Shown: positions 1 to 6,600, numbered from the stretch's first letter. The stretch: 10,682 nucleotides of DNA from RGIG5675 sp050943435 (GCA_050943435.1 JBMNPE010000053.1:1-10682); one strand, 5' to 3'. Notes: generated by a model not told the origin, from the sequence alone. Translations and numbers: made by a program.

Positions 1-7
1 AAAGAGA

Positions 8-35
8 ATTATAACAGAACTGTGTAAAGTTTACA
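8..35 (-). promoter_or_regulatory. Possible promoter with a TGTAAA-N-TTTACA palindrome at the left edge
   Basis: On the minus strand TATAAT (13-8) follows TGTAAA (35-30) by 16 bases. The -35-like box is one arm of a palindrome TGTAAA-G-TTTACA (23-35). It lies just after the U32 gene stop and would drive a gene beyond the left edge. The -35 match is poor, so it may instead be just a palindromic site. No intrinsic terminator for the U32 gene is visible. Confidence 0.3.
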
Positions 36-57
36 GCAGATTATCGCTAAGACAATA

Positions 58-1323
58 TTATTCCGCACTGTCAGCTGCATCGGCCTTGTACGGGGTCTTC
101 AAAATGTCTCCCGGCTGAGGGGTGACCCCGAGTTCGACCTCGAGCTCCTGCTGTGGGTGGCAGGCAGATGCCATCCTCACCCCGTCGGAGTCCCATATTC
201 CGAGGACTTCGGTCTCGACATCGCATCCGTCAGGCTTCATGACGACTATCCTGTCTCCCTCGGAGTACTTGTTCTTCTGGGTAGTTCTTATCCTGCCGTG
301 CGGTGCCATGCCCTCGCAGATCCCGAGATAAACGCTGCCGGAAATGTAGTCTGCAGTCTCGTACAGCTGTGAATTTTCGTCCGGCTTTCCAAAATAAAAT
401 CCCGTGCAGAACGGGCGGTAGGTGCATTCCTTCACCATCGTAAGAAACTTTTCCCTGTCAGCAAGGTATCTTTCGTGGTCCTCGGCCCACTCGTCCACTG
501 CAGCCCTGTATGCCCTCGTGACAGTTGCGACATAGAGGGCATTTTTCATCCTCCCCTCTATCTTGAAGCTGTCTATTCCAGCTGAGGCGAGCTCAGGGAT
601 GTGGTCTATCATGCACAGGTCCCTGGAATTCAGTATGTAAGTGCCCCTGTCGCCCTCGACGACAGGCATGTACTGCCCGGGTCTCTTTTCCTCCTCGAGC
701 ACATACTTCCACCTGCACGGGTGAGCGCATTCTCCCCTGTTTGCGTCCCTCCCGGTGAGAAAGCTTGAAAGCAGGCATCTTCCGGAATAAGACATGCACA
801 TTGCCCCGTGCACAAAAGCTTCGAGGCGGAGATCGCCCGGAATGTTCCTCCTGATTTCCGCTATTTCTGCAAGTGACAATTCCCTCGCGAGCACTATCCT
901 CGAGGCACCGAGATCGTGCCAGAACCTGCACGACATGCTGTTTGCGGTGCTGGCCTGGGTGCTCACATGCCTCTCTATGCCGGGGCATATCTCCCCTGCA
1001 AGGGAGAACACTCCCGGATCGGAGATTATCAGGGCATCAGGACCGGCTTCATGCAGGAACGACAAATAATTCCTGAGCCCCTCCATGTCATACTCATGAG
1101 CGACGATATTGACAGTCACATGCACTTTCACGCCGTTCTCGTGGGCATACTCTATGGCCTTTGCCAGGCTGTCCCCTTCGAAATTCCTGGCCTTAGCCCT
1201 CATTCCATATGACCCGCCTGCGAGATATACTGCATCAGCCCCGAAAGAAACGGCCGCCCGCAGGCAGTCCCATGAGCCTGCGGGGGCCAGTATCTCTGGT
1301 TTAAAAGCTTTGTCAGCGCTCAT
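58..1323 (-). CDS. trhP: U32 family protein, TrhP/YrrO-like tRNA hydroxylation factor
   Basis: The 421-residue protein matches the U32 'peptidase' family. The N-terminus has PEILAPAGSWDCLRAAV and GADAVYLAG, typical of the family's TIM-barrel entry. The STQAS motif is at residues 121-125. The U32 signature runs from E168 to S186 (EAFVHGAMCMSYSGRC inside it). Cysteines 176, 183, 199 and 203 are in the positions that ligate a [4Fe-4S] cluster in studied members. Despite the old peptidase label, bacterial members of this subgroup (E. coli TrhP/YegQ, B. subtilis YrrN/YrrO) work in prephenate-dependent 5-hydroxylation of tRNA U34, and the length is close to YrrO. A related member, RlhA, modifies 23S rRNA and is the main alternative. 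The ATG at 1323 follows an in-frame stop, and AAGGA lies a rather long 12 bases upstream. It is the last visible gene of the minus-strand set, 32 bases after the DUF1846 gene. The family is secure; the exact substrate is inferred. Confidence 0.9.
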   Translation of the reverse strand: MSADKAFKPEILAPAGSWDCLRAAVSFGADAVYLAGGSYGMRAKARNFEGDSLAKAIEYAHENGVKVHVTVNIVAHEYDMEGLRNYLSFLHEAGPDALIISDPGVFSLAGEICPGIERHVSTQASTANSMSCRFWHDLGASRIVLARELSLAEIAEIRRNIPGDLRLEAFVHGAMCMSYSGRCLLSSFLTGRDANRGECAHPCRWKYVLEEEKRPGQYMPVVEGDRGTYILNSRDLCMIDHIPELASAGIDSFKIEGRMKNALYVATVTRAYRAAVDEWAEDHERYLADREKFLTMVKECTYRPFCTGFYFGKPDENSQLYETADYISGSVYLGICEGMAPHGRIRTTQKNKYSEGDRIVVMKPDGCDVETEVLGIWDSDGVRMASACHPQQELEVELGVTPQPGDILKTPYKADAADSAE

Positions 1324-1355
1324 ACACCGTCACTGTCCTTTATCCACTGAAACCA

Positions 1356-2840
1356 TCATGTGTGGAACAGCTTCTTGCTCTGGTATTTGGGTTCACAGGT
1401 GAGGTTCATCCCGAGCTTCTTGAATGTCCTGGAATCAACCTGTGAGAGTATGACCGACGAGTGGACCTCCAGCCCCGCCAGCTTGGGAAGCTGCGTGTAC
1501 GCCTTTCTTGCGTATTCGTTGCTTATCGCAGAGATCGAGAGGGCTATCAGTATCTCGTCGATGTGGAGCAGGGGGTTGTGGTTGCCGAGATACCTCACCT
1601 TGAGGTCCATTATCGGCTCGATGATCTCAGGGGAGATGAGCTTTATTGAGTCATCGATTCCGGCAATGTACTTGAGGGCATTCAGGATCATTGCAGATGA
1701 AGCCCCCAGAAGCGCAGATGTCTTGCCGGTAATTATTGTGCCGTCCTCCATCTCGACGGCTGCCGCGGGTCCTCCGGTCTCTGAGCTCCTTATGTTCGCG
1801 GCGGCCACAACAGGTCTGTCGGCCTTTGATATCCCGGCCTTTTCCATGAGCTTTTCTATCTTTTTTACCGGCCTGTCGCCGGCATCGCCCTTCCTCATGT
1901 TGCATAGGGCCTCGTAATATCTCCTGATGATCTCCTGCTTGGCTGCCTTCCTGCATACCTCGTCATCGGTTATGCAGAACCCGGCCATGTTGACCCCCAT
2001 GTCAGTCGGGGACCTGTATATGCACCTGCCGCTTATGCTTTCCAGTATTTCCTTAAGTATCGGGAAGGCCTCTATGTCCCTGTTGTAGTTGACGGCAGTG
2101 ATCCCGCATGCGCTCAGGTGGAACTGGTCCACGATGTTGACATCGTCCAGATCCGCTGTCGCGGCCTCATACGCCAGGTTCACAGGGTGGTCTATCGGCA
2201 GGTTCCATATCGGGAAAGTCTCGAATTTCGCATATCCGGAATCAATTCCCCTCTTGTGGTCATGATAGAGCTGTGACAGGCATGTGGCCAGTTTTCCGCT
2301 TCCCGGTCCCGGGGCGGTCACGACCACGAGAGGTCTGGAAGTCTCTATATACTGATTCTGCCCGAGGCCTTCATCGCTGACTATCCTGCTGATGTCGGCA
2401 GGATATCCCGGAATTACATAATGCCTGTAAACCTTGAGCCCCAGGGCCTTGAGCTTTTCTTCGTATGCGATAGCGGCGGGCTGGTGGCAGAACTGGGTGA
2501 GGACTACGCTGCCCACAAAAAGCCCGTTGTTTGTGAAGGCGTCAACGAGCCTCAGCAGGTCCATGTCGTAAGTTATCCCTATGTCGCCCCGGACCTTGTT
2601 TTTTTCTATGTCCCCCGCCTTTATTGCTATGACTATCTCCGTTCTGTCGCGGAGCTTCTTGAGCATGGTGATCTTGGAGTCCGGCCTGAAGCCGGGCAGA
2701 ACCCTGGAGGCATGATAGTCGTCGAACAGCTTGCCGCCGAATTCGAGATAGAGTTTCCCTCCGAGCTGATTGATCCTCTCCATGATCTTTTCAGACTGTT
2801 TCTGGATGTACAAGTCGTTGTCAAACCCTATCTCTGTCAT
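1356..2840 (-). CDS. DUF1846 family protein
   Basis: The 494-residue protein has the full length and character of the DUF1846 family, which is common in Bacillota and has no settled function. Recognisable parts are the N-terminal LYLEFGGKLFDDYHASRVLPGF-type region (about residues 30-51), a Walker-A-like GPGSGK at 178-183 after a hydrophobic strand (PLVVVTA), and the FPIWNLPIDHPVNLAYEAATADL-type segment soon after. The P-loop-like element suggests phosphate or nucleotide binding, but no reaction can be assigned. I chose ATG 2840 because GAGG lies 5 bases upstream. A TTG one codon earlier would leave only 2 bases. It lies between the HD hydrolase gene (about 20 bases upstream) and the U32 gene (32 bases downstream), so co-transcription is likely. 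Family assignment is confident; function is unknown. Confidence 0.88.
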   Translation of the reverse strand: MTEIGFDNDLYIQKQSEKIMERINQLGGKLYLEFGGKLFDDYHASRVLPGFRPDSKITMLKKLRDRTEIVIAIKAGDIEKNKVRGDIGITYDMDLLRLVDAFTNNGLFVGSVVLTQFCHQPAAIAYEEKLKALGLKVYRHYVIPGYPADISRIVSDEGLGQNQYIETSRPLVVVTAPGPGSGKLATCLSQLYHDHKRGIDSGYAKFETFPIWNLPIDHPVNLAYEAATADLDDVNIVDQFHLSACGITAVNYNRDIEAFPILKEILESISGRCIYRSPTDMGVNMAGFCITDDEVCRKAAKQEIIRRYYEALCNMRKGDAGDRPVKKIEKLMEKAGISKADRPVVAAANIRSSETGGPAAAVEMEDGTIITGKTSALLGASSAMILNALKYIAGIDDSIKLISPEIIEPIMDLKVRYLGNHNPLLHIDEILIALSISAISNEYARKAYTQLPKLAGLEVHSSVILSQVDSRTFKKLGMNLTCEPKYQSKKLFHT

Positions 2841-2861
2841 CAAATCCTCCCCCAGTAACCT

Positions 2862-3410
2862 CTATTTCAAATTTCTGCCGAGTCTCCCTGCTTCGGCTGT
2901 GAACCTGTCGGCCACTTCGTCGAAGTCCTCTACCCTGCAGACTATCTTTTCAGACACTTTTCTCACATATTCACCGCCGTCGAGCTCATGTGCCATGAAG
3001 GAATGGAACTCGAATGCAAGCATGTCATCATCTATCCCGAAGATCAGCTTTTCCTCCTCGGGAGTCGGCACGGAACCCATGAACTTCTTCCAGATGTCGA
3101 GCTGTATCTCCCTTTCCCGAGGTTCATACTCGGAAAGGATCGGCTTTATTGGCCTCACAATGTCAGAGAGGTATGCCTCGCTGCCGTCGTGGAGCAGGCA
3201 TCCCAGGGCTATCCTGTCGGAAAGCCCGCGGCATGAAGCCTCAAATGCACACGCAAGGCTGTGCTGGGCCACCGAATAGAATATCCTGGAATGGCCCATC
3301 GCCCTGCACTGATGTGAGAGGGAGTGGGCGATGTCCCCGATCCTTATCTGGTCGGGTGTATAGGAAAAGGGATCAAAGGAAATCCCTGAATAAGTAAGCA
3401 GACAGCCCAT
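2862..3410 (-). CDS. HD-domain phosphohydrolase, YfbR-like
   Basis: The 182-residue protein carries a metal-dependent HD fold. It opens with FDPFSYTPDQIRIGDIAHSL. Histidines H33 and H40 come next, then YSVAQHS (H50), the defining HD pair H74-D75 in LLHDGSEAYLSDI, and an acidic ID-D-D segment at 126-129. This arrangement is that of the YfbR-type hydrolases (COG1896), some of which dephosphorylate deoxynucleoside 5'-monophosphates. The substrate here is not proven. The ATG at 3410 is preferred because GGGAG lies 5 bases upstream. Upstream in-frame TTG (3422) and GTG (3416) overlap that ribosome site. It follows the small membrane protein gene by about 33 bases and precedes DUF1846 by about 20, so all probably share one transcript. 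Confidence 0.87.
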   Translation of the reverse strand: MGCLLTYSGISFDPFSYTPDQIRIGDIAHSLSHQCRAMGHSRIFYSVAQHSLACAFEASCRGLSDRIALGCLLHDGSEAYLSDIVRPIKPILSEYEPREREIQLDIWKKFMGSVPTPEEEKLIFGIDDDMLAFEFHSFMAHELDGGEYVRKVSEKIVCRVEDFDEVADRFTAEAGRLGRNLK

Positions 3411-3443
3411 TTTCACTCCCAAGCCCCTGCAGGGGCATCTTTG

Positions 3444-3869
3444 TTATTTTTCCATGTCCTCTGCTTCCGCAGTCTTTTTCCTGCTTCCGATGATGTAGAG
3501 CACTGCAACAGCAGCGGACAGTGCCGCAGACACCTCCACCCTCATCATGACAGTCCTGAACAGCATGAGTACGAAATACAGCACCTCGAGGACGAGGAGC
3601 ACTATTCCTGCCGGAAGTGATTTTTTTGTGAATTCCCTCTTTACTGCTATGAGGCCGCACCAGAACTGATATGCGGTAATCAAGATGCCTATCACAAAGC
3701 AGGCAATCAGCATGGTGAGCTCTCCGGAGTCCGCGCTGCCGGTTTCCTTCGCAGTCTGATATATGCTGAAGCCCCACATGAAATTTGTGACAGCGCAGAT
3801 TGCTGAGCTCACGCACAATATCAGGGAAAGGATTCCGGCGGTTTTTATGAGACCGTCATTTCTGGGCAT
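3444..3869 (-). CDS. Small four-helix membrane protein, unknown function
   Basis: I do not recognise a family. The 141-residue protein has four hydrophobic stretches at about residues 11-37, 51-75, 86-105 and 111-128, with a basic loop KREFTKK after the second and a charged C-terminal tail. That is an integral inner-membrane protein with no visible catalytic motif. The ATG at 3869 has a good GGAGG nine bases upstream (3883-3879). It is the first gene of the minus-strand run that continues into the HD hydrolase, DUF1846 and U32 genes. The 5' region contains an unusual run of nine and seven Ts (see findings). Confidence 0.75.
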   Translation of the reverse strand: MPRNDGLIKTAGILSLILCVSSAICAVTNFMWGFSIYQTAKETGSADSGELTMLIACFVIGILITAYQFWCGLIAVKREFTKKSLPAGIVLLVLEVLYFVLMLFRTVMMRVEVSAALSAAVAVLYIIGSRKKTAEAEDMEK

Positions 3870-3976
3870 ACCAAACCGCCTCCGTAGACATCAAAAAAAA
3901 ACAAAAAAACATTGTAAAGATAATATCATATTTTGCGCTTCAATTGAACTCGACCCCGGGGTGACCGGATGTGCGG
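3870..3976 (-). promoter_or_regulatory. Probable promoter region of the left minus-strand operon
   Basis: The 107 bases between the MBL gene stop and the membrane-protein start are AT-rich in the middle. On the minus strand a TATTAT (-10-like) follows a weak TTCAAT (-35-like) with a 17-base spacer, and TACAAT lies further down. Two T runs (3893-3901 and 3903-3909, read as A on the plus strand) then sit between the promoter candidate and the GGAGG at 3883-3879. The -35 match is poor, so the exact box is uncertain. No T-run follows the hairpin at 3962-3979, so read-through from the MBL gene is also possible. Confidence 0.35.
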
Positions 3977-3979
3977 TCA
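3962..3979 (-). other. Short hairpin overlapping the MBL gene stop
   Basis: TGACCG (3962-3967) and CGGTCA (3974-3979) are exact inverted arms with a six-base loop. The minus-strand TGA stop of the MBL gene lies in one arm. A perfect 10-base palindrome ACCCCGGGGT (3953-3962) abuts it. No T-run follows on the minus strand, so this is not a canonical intrinsic terminator. It could slow polymerase or protect the 3' end, but that is inference. Confidence 0.4.
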
Positions 3980-4654
3980 GCCGAGCTCTGCCTCGTCCTC
4001 GAACGACACAGTGGTCCCTTTTATCCCGGATTTCCTAAAGAGTTCCTCTGCCTCTCTCCTGCGGTCCCAGTAGTGCATGGGAAACACTTCCCTGCACGGT
4101 ATCTTATCGAGGAATACCCTGAGGCCGTCGCAGGCATGGCCTTCGAGCCTCGGGTCCACCGGGATGAAGGCGGCGTCGACAGTCCTCCCAGCGAGGACTT
4201 CACTGAGCTTGTCTATTTCTGCATGATACCTGGCAATCTGGCTCCTGTTGTCCTCGTCCGGCTCGCCTTCCCAGTACCAGAGATTAAGGTCCCCGGAATG
4301 GAAAATGAGCTTTCCCTCTGCCTCCACCAGGAAAGCAACACCCTCGTCAGTGGAGTCGAAAGTTCTCACCCTGAGATCCCCGATGCAGTATTCCATTTCA
4401 GGCTTCACCAGGGTTGTCCTTGTGCCTCCTTTCGGGGTTATGGAACTGTCCAGGACATATTCGGTCCCAGGGTCCTTCTCCGCCAGCTTCCATATGCACC
4501 TGCCATAGTGGTCTCCGTGGGAATGTGAGACGAATACCGTCGTCTTTCTTCCTTTCCTTATTTCCGGAAGCTTTCCATGGTACCAGTCGAATACGAGTGC
4601 GTCTGATTCGAGCTCCACAAGGAACCCGCTGTGATATATGTGAACTATCCTCAT
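3977..4654 (-). CDS. MBL-fold metal-dependent hydrolase (COG2220-like)
   Basis: The 225-residue protein has a full metallo-beta-lactamase signature. HSHGDH lies at residues 44-49 (H44, H46, D48, H49), a third ligand pair HSGD at 119-122, an acidic PVDPRLEGH at about 166-173, and H194 in FPMHYWD. These are the usual two-metal ligands. The start IVHIYHSGFLVELESDALVFD resembles the UlaG-like/COG2220 branch, which hydrolyses phosphoester or lactone bonds. The substrate cannot be told. The ATG at 4654 is chosen because AGGGAG sits four bases upstream; an in-frame ATG at 4702 lacks this and would extend into the divergent promoter. It is transcribed away from the mutX-like gene, with 97 bases between the two starts. 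Confidence 0.87.
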   Translation of the reverse strand: MRIVHIYHSGFLVELESDALVFDWYHGKLPEIRKGRKTTVFVSHSHGDHYGRCIWKLAEKDPGTEYVLDSSITPKGGTRTTLVKPEMEYCIGDLRVRTFDSTDEGVAFLVEAEGKLIFHSGDLNLWYWEGEPDEDNRSQIARYHAEIDKLSEVLAGRTVDAAFIPVDPRLEGHACDGLRVFLDKIPCREVFPMHYWDRRREAEELFRKSGIKGTTVSFEDEAELG

Positions 4655-4679
4655 TTTTCTCCCTGCTTTCCTCAGGACA

Positions 4680-4709
4680 ATGGCACATTTTTCATGGCTC
4701 AACTATAAT
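4680..4709 (+). promoter_or_regulatory. Promoter for the mutX-like gene
   Basis: A perfect -10 hexamer TATAAT lies at 4704-4709. ATGGCA at 4680-4685 (four of six matches to TTGACA) is 18 bases upstream. It lies in the 97-base divergent region between the MBL and Nudix starts and gives a leader of roughly 35 bases before ATG 4752. Confidence 0.55.
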
Positions 4710-4751
4710 CCATCTAGGTGACAATCTATCACTTTGGGAGGCCTTGGTGCA

Positions 4752-5210
4752 ATGAAAAACACAACTCTCTGCTATCTTGAAAGGGACGGCCGCGTGCTCA
4801 TGCTCCACAGGGTGCTCAAGAAAAACGACATGAACGAAGGCAAATGGGTCGGCGTAGGAGGAAAATTCGAATACGGCGAATCCCCCGAGGAATGCCTCGT
4901 GAGGGAAGTCCGCGAGGAGACAGGATATGCGCTGGACAGTTTCCGGCTCAGGGGAATCGTGACCTTCTCAAATACCAAATATGAGCCGGAATATATTTAT
5001 CTCTACACATCTTCCTCTTTTTCCGGCAGCCAGAAAGAATGCAGCGAGGGCATACTCAAATGGATTCCCCGCGGGGACATACTTGGTCTCAATCTGTGGG
5101 AGGGGGACAGGATATTCCTGCGTCTGCTGGAGGAAAATTCACCCCTGTTTTCCCTGAAGCTCGAATACGACGGCGACAAGCTCACCGGGAGTTCTGTCTA
5201 TACCTACTGA
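4752..5210 (+). CDS. mutX: Nudix hydrolase, MutX-like 8-oxo-dGTP diphosphatase
   Basis: The 152-residue protein has a complete Nudix box: G37, E43, then REVREETGY at 51-59, which fits G-x5-E-x7-REUxEExGU. The flanking LCYLERDGRVLMLHR, the HEGKW-like NEGKWVGVGGKFE, and the C-terminal LWEGDRIFLRLLEE and LEYDGDKLTGS all resemble streptococcal MutX, which hydrolyses 8-oxo-dGTP and so prevents oxidative transversion mutations. The length is also that of MutX. The ATG at 4752 is preferred over an in-frame TTG at 4734 because GGGAGG (4736-4741) sits ten bases before the ATG, whereas the TTG lies partly inside that ribosome site. It has its own promoter, and there is no clear terminator before the TetR gene, so some read-through is possible. 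Nudix enzymes vary in substrate, so the 8-oxo-dGTP role is inferred from similarity. Confidence 0.88.
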   Translation: MKNTTLCYLERDGRVLMLHRVLKKNDMNEGKWVGVGGKFEYGESPEECLVREVREETGYALDSFRLRGIVTFSNTKYEPEYIYLYTSSSFSGSQKECSEGILKWIPRGDILGLNLWEGDRIFLRLLEENSPLFSLKLEYDGDKLTGSSVYTY

Positions 5211-5212
5211 AT

Positions 5213-5259
5213 TTGTTTTTTTGCTTCCTGTAACATATAATTTCTAGGAGACCGGGAGG
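5213..5259 (+). promoter_or_regulatory. Promoter and ribosome site of the TetR gene
   Basis: TTGTTT (5213-5218) and a perfect TATAAT (5236-5241) are separated by 17 bases. GGGAGG at 5254-5259 lies seven bases before ATG 5267. The predicted leader is only about 20 bases. No clear inverted repeat operator was found in this short interval. Confidence 0.65.
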
Positions 5260-5266
5260 TACGGAT

Positions 5267-5824
5267 ATGTCCGATTCCACGAAACAGGCTCTCGCCGATT
5301 CCCTCAAGAAGCTGGCAAGCAGGAAGCCGCTGGAAAAGATCACAGTAAAAGACATAGTGGAGGACTGCAATGTAAACAGGCAGACCTTCTATTATCATTT
5401 CCAGGACATATATGACCTTCTGGACTGGATGTTCAAAACCGACGCCGGGAAGCTCGTCGACCAATCCATAACGATGGACAACATCGGCGACTACACAGTA
5501 AAGGTCTACGAATATCTCCTGGCAAACAAAACAATGGTCCTCAACATCTACAATTCCCTGAGCCGCTCCGAGCTGAGCAAATACCTGGAGAATATATCCT
5601 ATCCAAGCATCAGGAATATGGTCGCCCAGCAGGCAGAAGGCATGAATGTGAGCGATGAAAACATCAACATCATAGCCATTACCTACACATACGGGTTCAT
5701 CGGGATAATCATGCAGTGGCTGGACAACAAGATGAAGATGGACTACGAAATTGACAGGGACAAGTTCCTCGCCATACTATCTGCCGGAGTCACCGAATCC
5801 CTCAAGAAGCTGTCAGGAACCTGA
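5267..5824 (+). CDS. TetR/AcrR family transcriptional regulator
   Basis: The 185-residue protein begins with a TetR-type three-helix DNA-binding domain. KITVKDIVEDCNVNRQTFYYHF occupies about residues 24-45, with the recognition helix NVNRQTFYYHF. The remainder is helical and fits the short DhaS-like group with a TetR C-terminal ligand or dimer domain. The ligand is unknown. The start is secure (GGGAGG, 7-base spacing). It ends at 5824 and is followed by a terminator, so it is mainly monocistronic. The next gene downstream is the degenerate radical-SAM-like protein, in the same direction, which may be a target. That link is inference from position. Confidence 0.88.
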   Translation: MSDSTKQALADSLKKLASRKPLEKITVKDIVEDCNVNRQTFYYHFQDIYDLLDWMFKTDAGKLVDQSITMDNIGDYTVKVYEYLLANKTMVLNIYNSLSRSELSKYLENISYPSIRNMVAQQAEGMNVSDENINIIAITYTYGFIGIIMQWLDNKMKMDYEIDRDKFLAILSAGVTESLKKLSGT

Positions 5825-5853
5825 GCACATCACGAAAACTGCCGGAAAACCGC

Positions 5854-5892
5854 GCACTGCATGGCCCACATTCCATACAGTGCAGTTTTTTT
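5854..5892 (+). terminator. Intrinsic terminator after the TetR gene
   Basis: GCACTG (5854-5859) pairs with CAGTGC (5878-5883). After one mismatch, ATGG pairs with CCAT, leaving an eight-base loop. Seven Ts follow at 5886-5892. This is a typical Rho-independent layout, located 30 bases after the TetR stop. Confidence 0.75.
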
Positions 5893-5903
5893 GTCTATAT
5901 CAA

Positions 5904-5932
5904 TTGATCTGGCAGTTACATAAAATTAAAGT
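5904..5932 (+). promoter_or_regulatory. Candidate promoter before the radical-SAM-like gene and metK
   Basis: TTGATC (5904-5909) and TAAAGT (5927-5932), each matching four of six consensus bases, are spaced by 17. They lie between the TetR terminator and the AAGGGA ribosome site at 5949-5954. The boxes are weak, but some promoter is needed here because a terminator precedes and metK follows. Confidence 0.35.
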
Positions 5933-5961
5933 GCAACATTGGAACTGCAAGGGATATTGAG

Positions 5962-6600
5962 ATGCTGAGTGATTTTTACAGCGAAATTGTTAACAGGATA
6001 CCATTCGCGGTGATGATGGATCTCACGGGCATATGCCCGGATTCATCCGGGGGAACCGCGGAAGGGGCTCTCGGTGATTTTGACGTCTGGGATGATTTTG
6101 TCTATCAGGCGGAGAACCTCAATATTTTCCACTTTGTGCTGGAAGGCCCCGGGGACATTCTCGGCGCAAAAGACGTCCTCGCGCTGTGCAACGAACACCA
6201 GGGTTCGATATTCTTTATCCTTGCCGGAAAGAGCGGGATAACTGACCAGATCGTGTCAGATCTCAAGAGAATAAGGAATATTGTGCCTCTTGTGGAGGAA
6301 TTCGGACTGTCAGACAGCAGCACGGATTCAGAGTCCTTCGGGGGAACTGCGGCGAGGCTTGACAGGGAGAAGATACCATTCGGCGTGATGCGCATTGGGC
6401 AGCTTGCCGAACGCGCTGACGACCTGGACATCCTCCGCGTTGACAGGCTTGGCAATGTAATCCCCTCAAAATACACCAAGTGGAACAAGTTCAGCATAAA
6501 GACGAGCCGACTCGAGTCAATTCTAGGTCTAGGATTTTCAAAGATTGGAGATAAATTTAATGGACGAAATCACTCTATTTTCTTCAGAGAGCGTAACTGA
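5962..6600 (+). CDS. Degenerate radical-SAM/SPASM-like protein, probably non-catalytic
   Basis: This 212-residue protein reads as a collapsed radical-SAM enzyme. The N-terminus FAVMMDLTGIC sits where the barrel's cluster loop begins. Only C25 of the CxxxCxxC motif remains; the other two positions are S29 and T32. The GGEP position reads GPGD (62-65) before ILGAKDVLALC. Residues 75-141 align with the radical-SAM gene at the right edge: LCxxH, R-x-N-[IF]-VP, TD, GT, and FG at the ends of the block. The barrel then lacks about 75 residues. Residues 158-188 align ungapped with that protein's SPASM region: G-[ND]-[VI]-x-P, I at 179, and TSRL versus TDRL, with the SPASM cysteine replaced by S169. 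The frame is open, and AAGGGA lies seven bases before the ATG, so it is probably expressed. The last 25 or so residues lie over the metK leader and start and may be accidental. Catalysis looks impossible; a structural or regulatory role is inference. It could also be a young pseudogene without stops. Confidence 0.7.
   Translation: MLSDFYSEIVNRIPFAVMMDLTGICPDSSGGTAEGALGDFDVWDDFVYQAENLNIFHFVLEGPGDILGAKDVLALCNEHQGSIFFILAGKSGITDQIVSDLKRIRNIVPLVEEFGLSDSSTDSESFGGTAARLDREKIPFGVMRIGQLAERADDLDILRVDRLGNVIPSKYTKWNKFSIKTSRLESILGLGFSKIGDKFNGRNHSIFFRERN
6547..6550 (+). promoter_or_regulatory. Ribosome binding site deciding the metK start
   Basis: GGAG lies nine bases before ATG 6560 and selects it over an in-frame TTG at 6545, which overlaps the site. 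The site lies inside the upstream reading frame, so translation of the degenerate radical-SAM-like gene would pass over it. Confidence 0.7.

Noticed and set aside
593..988. A 131-codon minus-strand open frame within the U32 gene
   Set aside because: It is an alternative register of the U32 gene, whose motifs and cysteines are intact; the shadow product is Arg/His-rich and lacks any domain.
2421..2858. A 145-codon plus-strand open frame opposite the DUF1846 gene
   Set aside because: It lies wholly antisense to a well-supported family protein and its translation has no recognisable features.
5813..5961. A SAM riboswitch or other leader RNA upstream of metK
   Set aside because: The interval holds a simple terminator and a short promoter-like region; no S-box-type multi-stem pattern was seen, and another gene lies between it and metK.
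6440..6461. Perfect TTGACA (6440-6445) before TGTAAT (6456-6461) as a metK promoter
   Set aside because: The spacer is only ten bases, and no -10 box lies at 16-18 bases, so it is unlikely to work as a promoter.
6522..6533. Tandem TCTAGG repeat before metK
   Set aside because: Only two six-base copies inside a reading frame; expected by chance and without other signals.
5962..6600. Calling the radical-SAM-like frame a pseudogene
   Set aside because: It has no stop, frameshift or damaged ribosome site, and co-linear homology runs to the end of the SPASM block; loss of catalytic residues alone does not prove decay.
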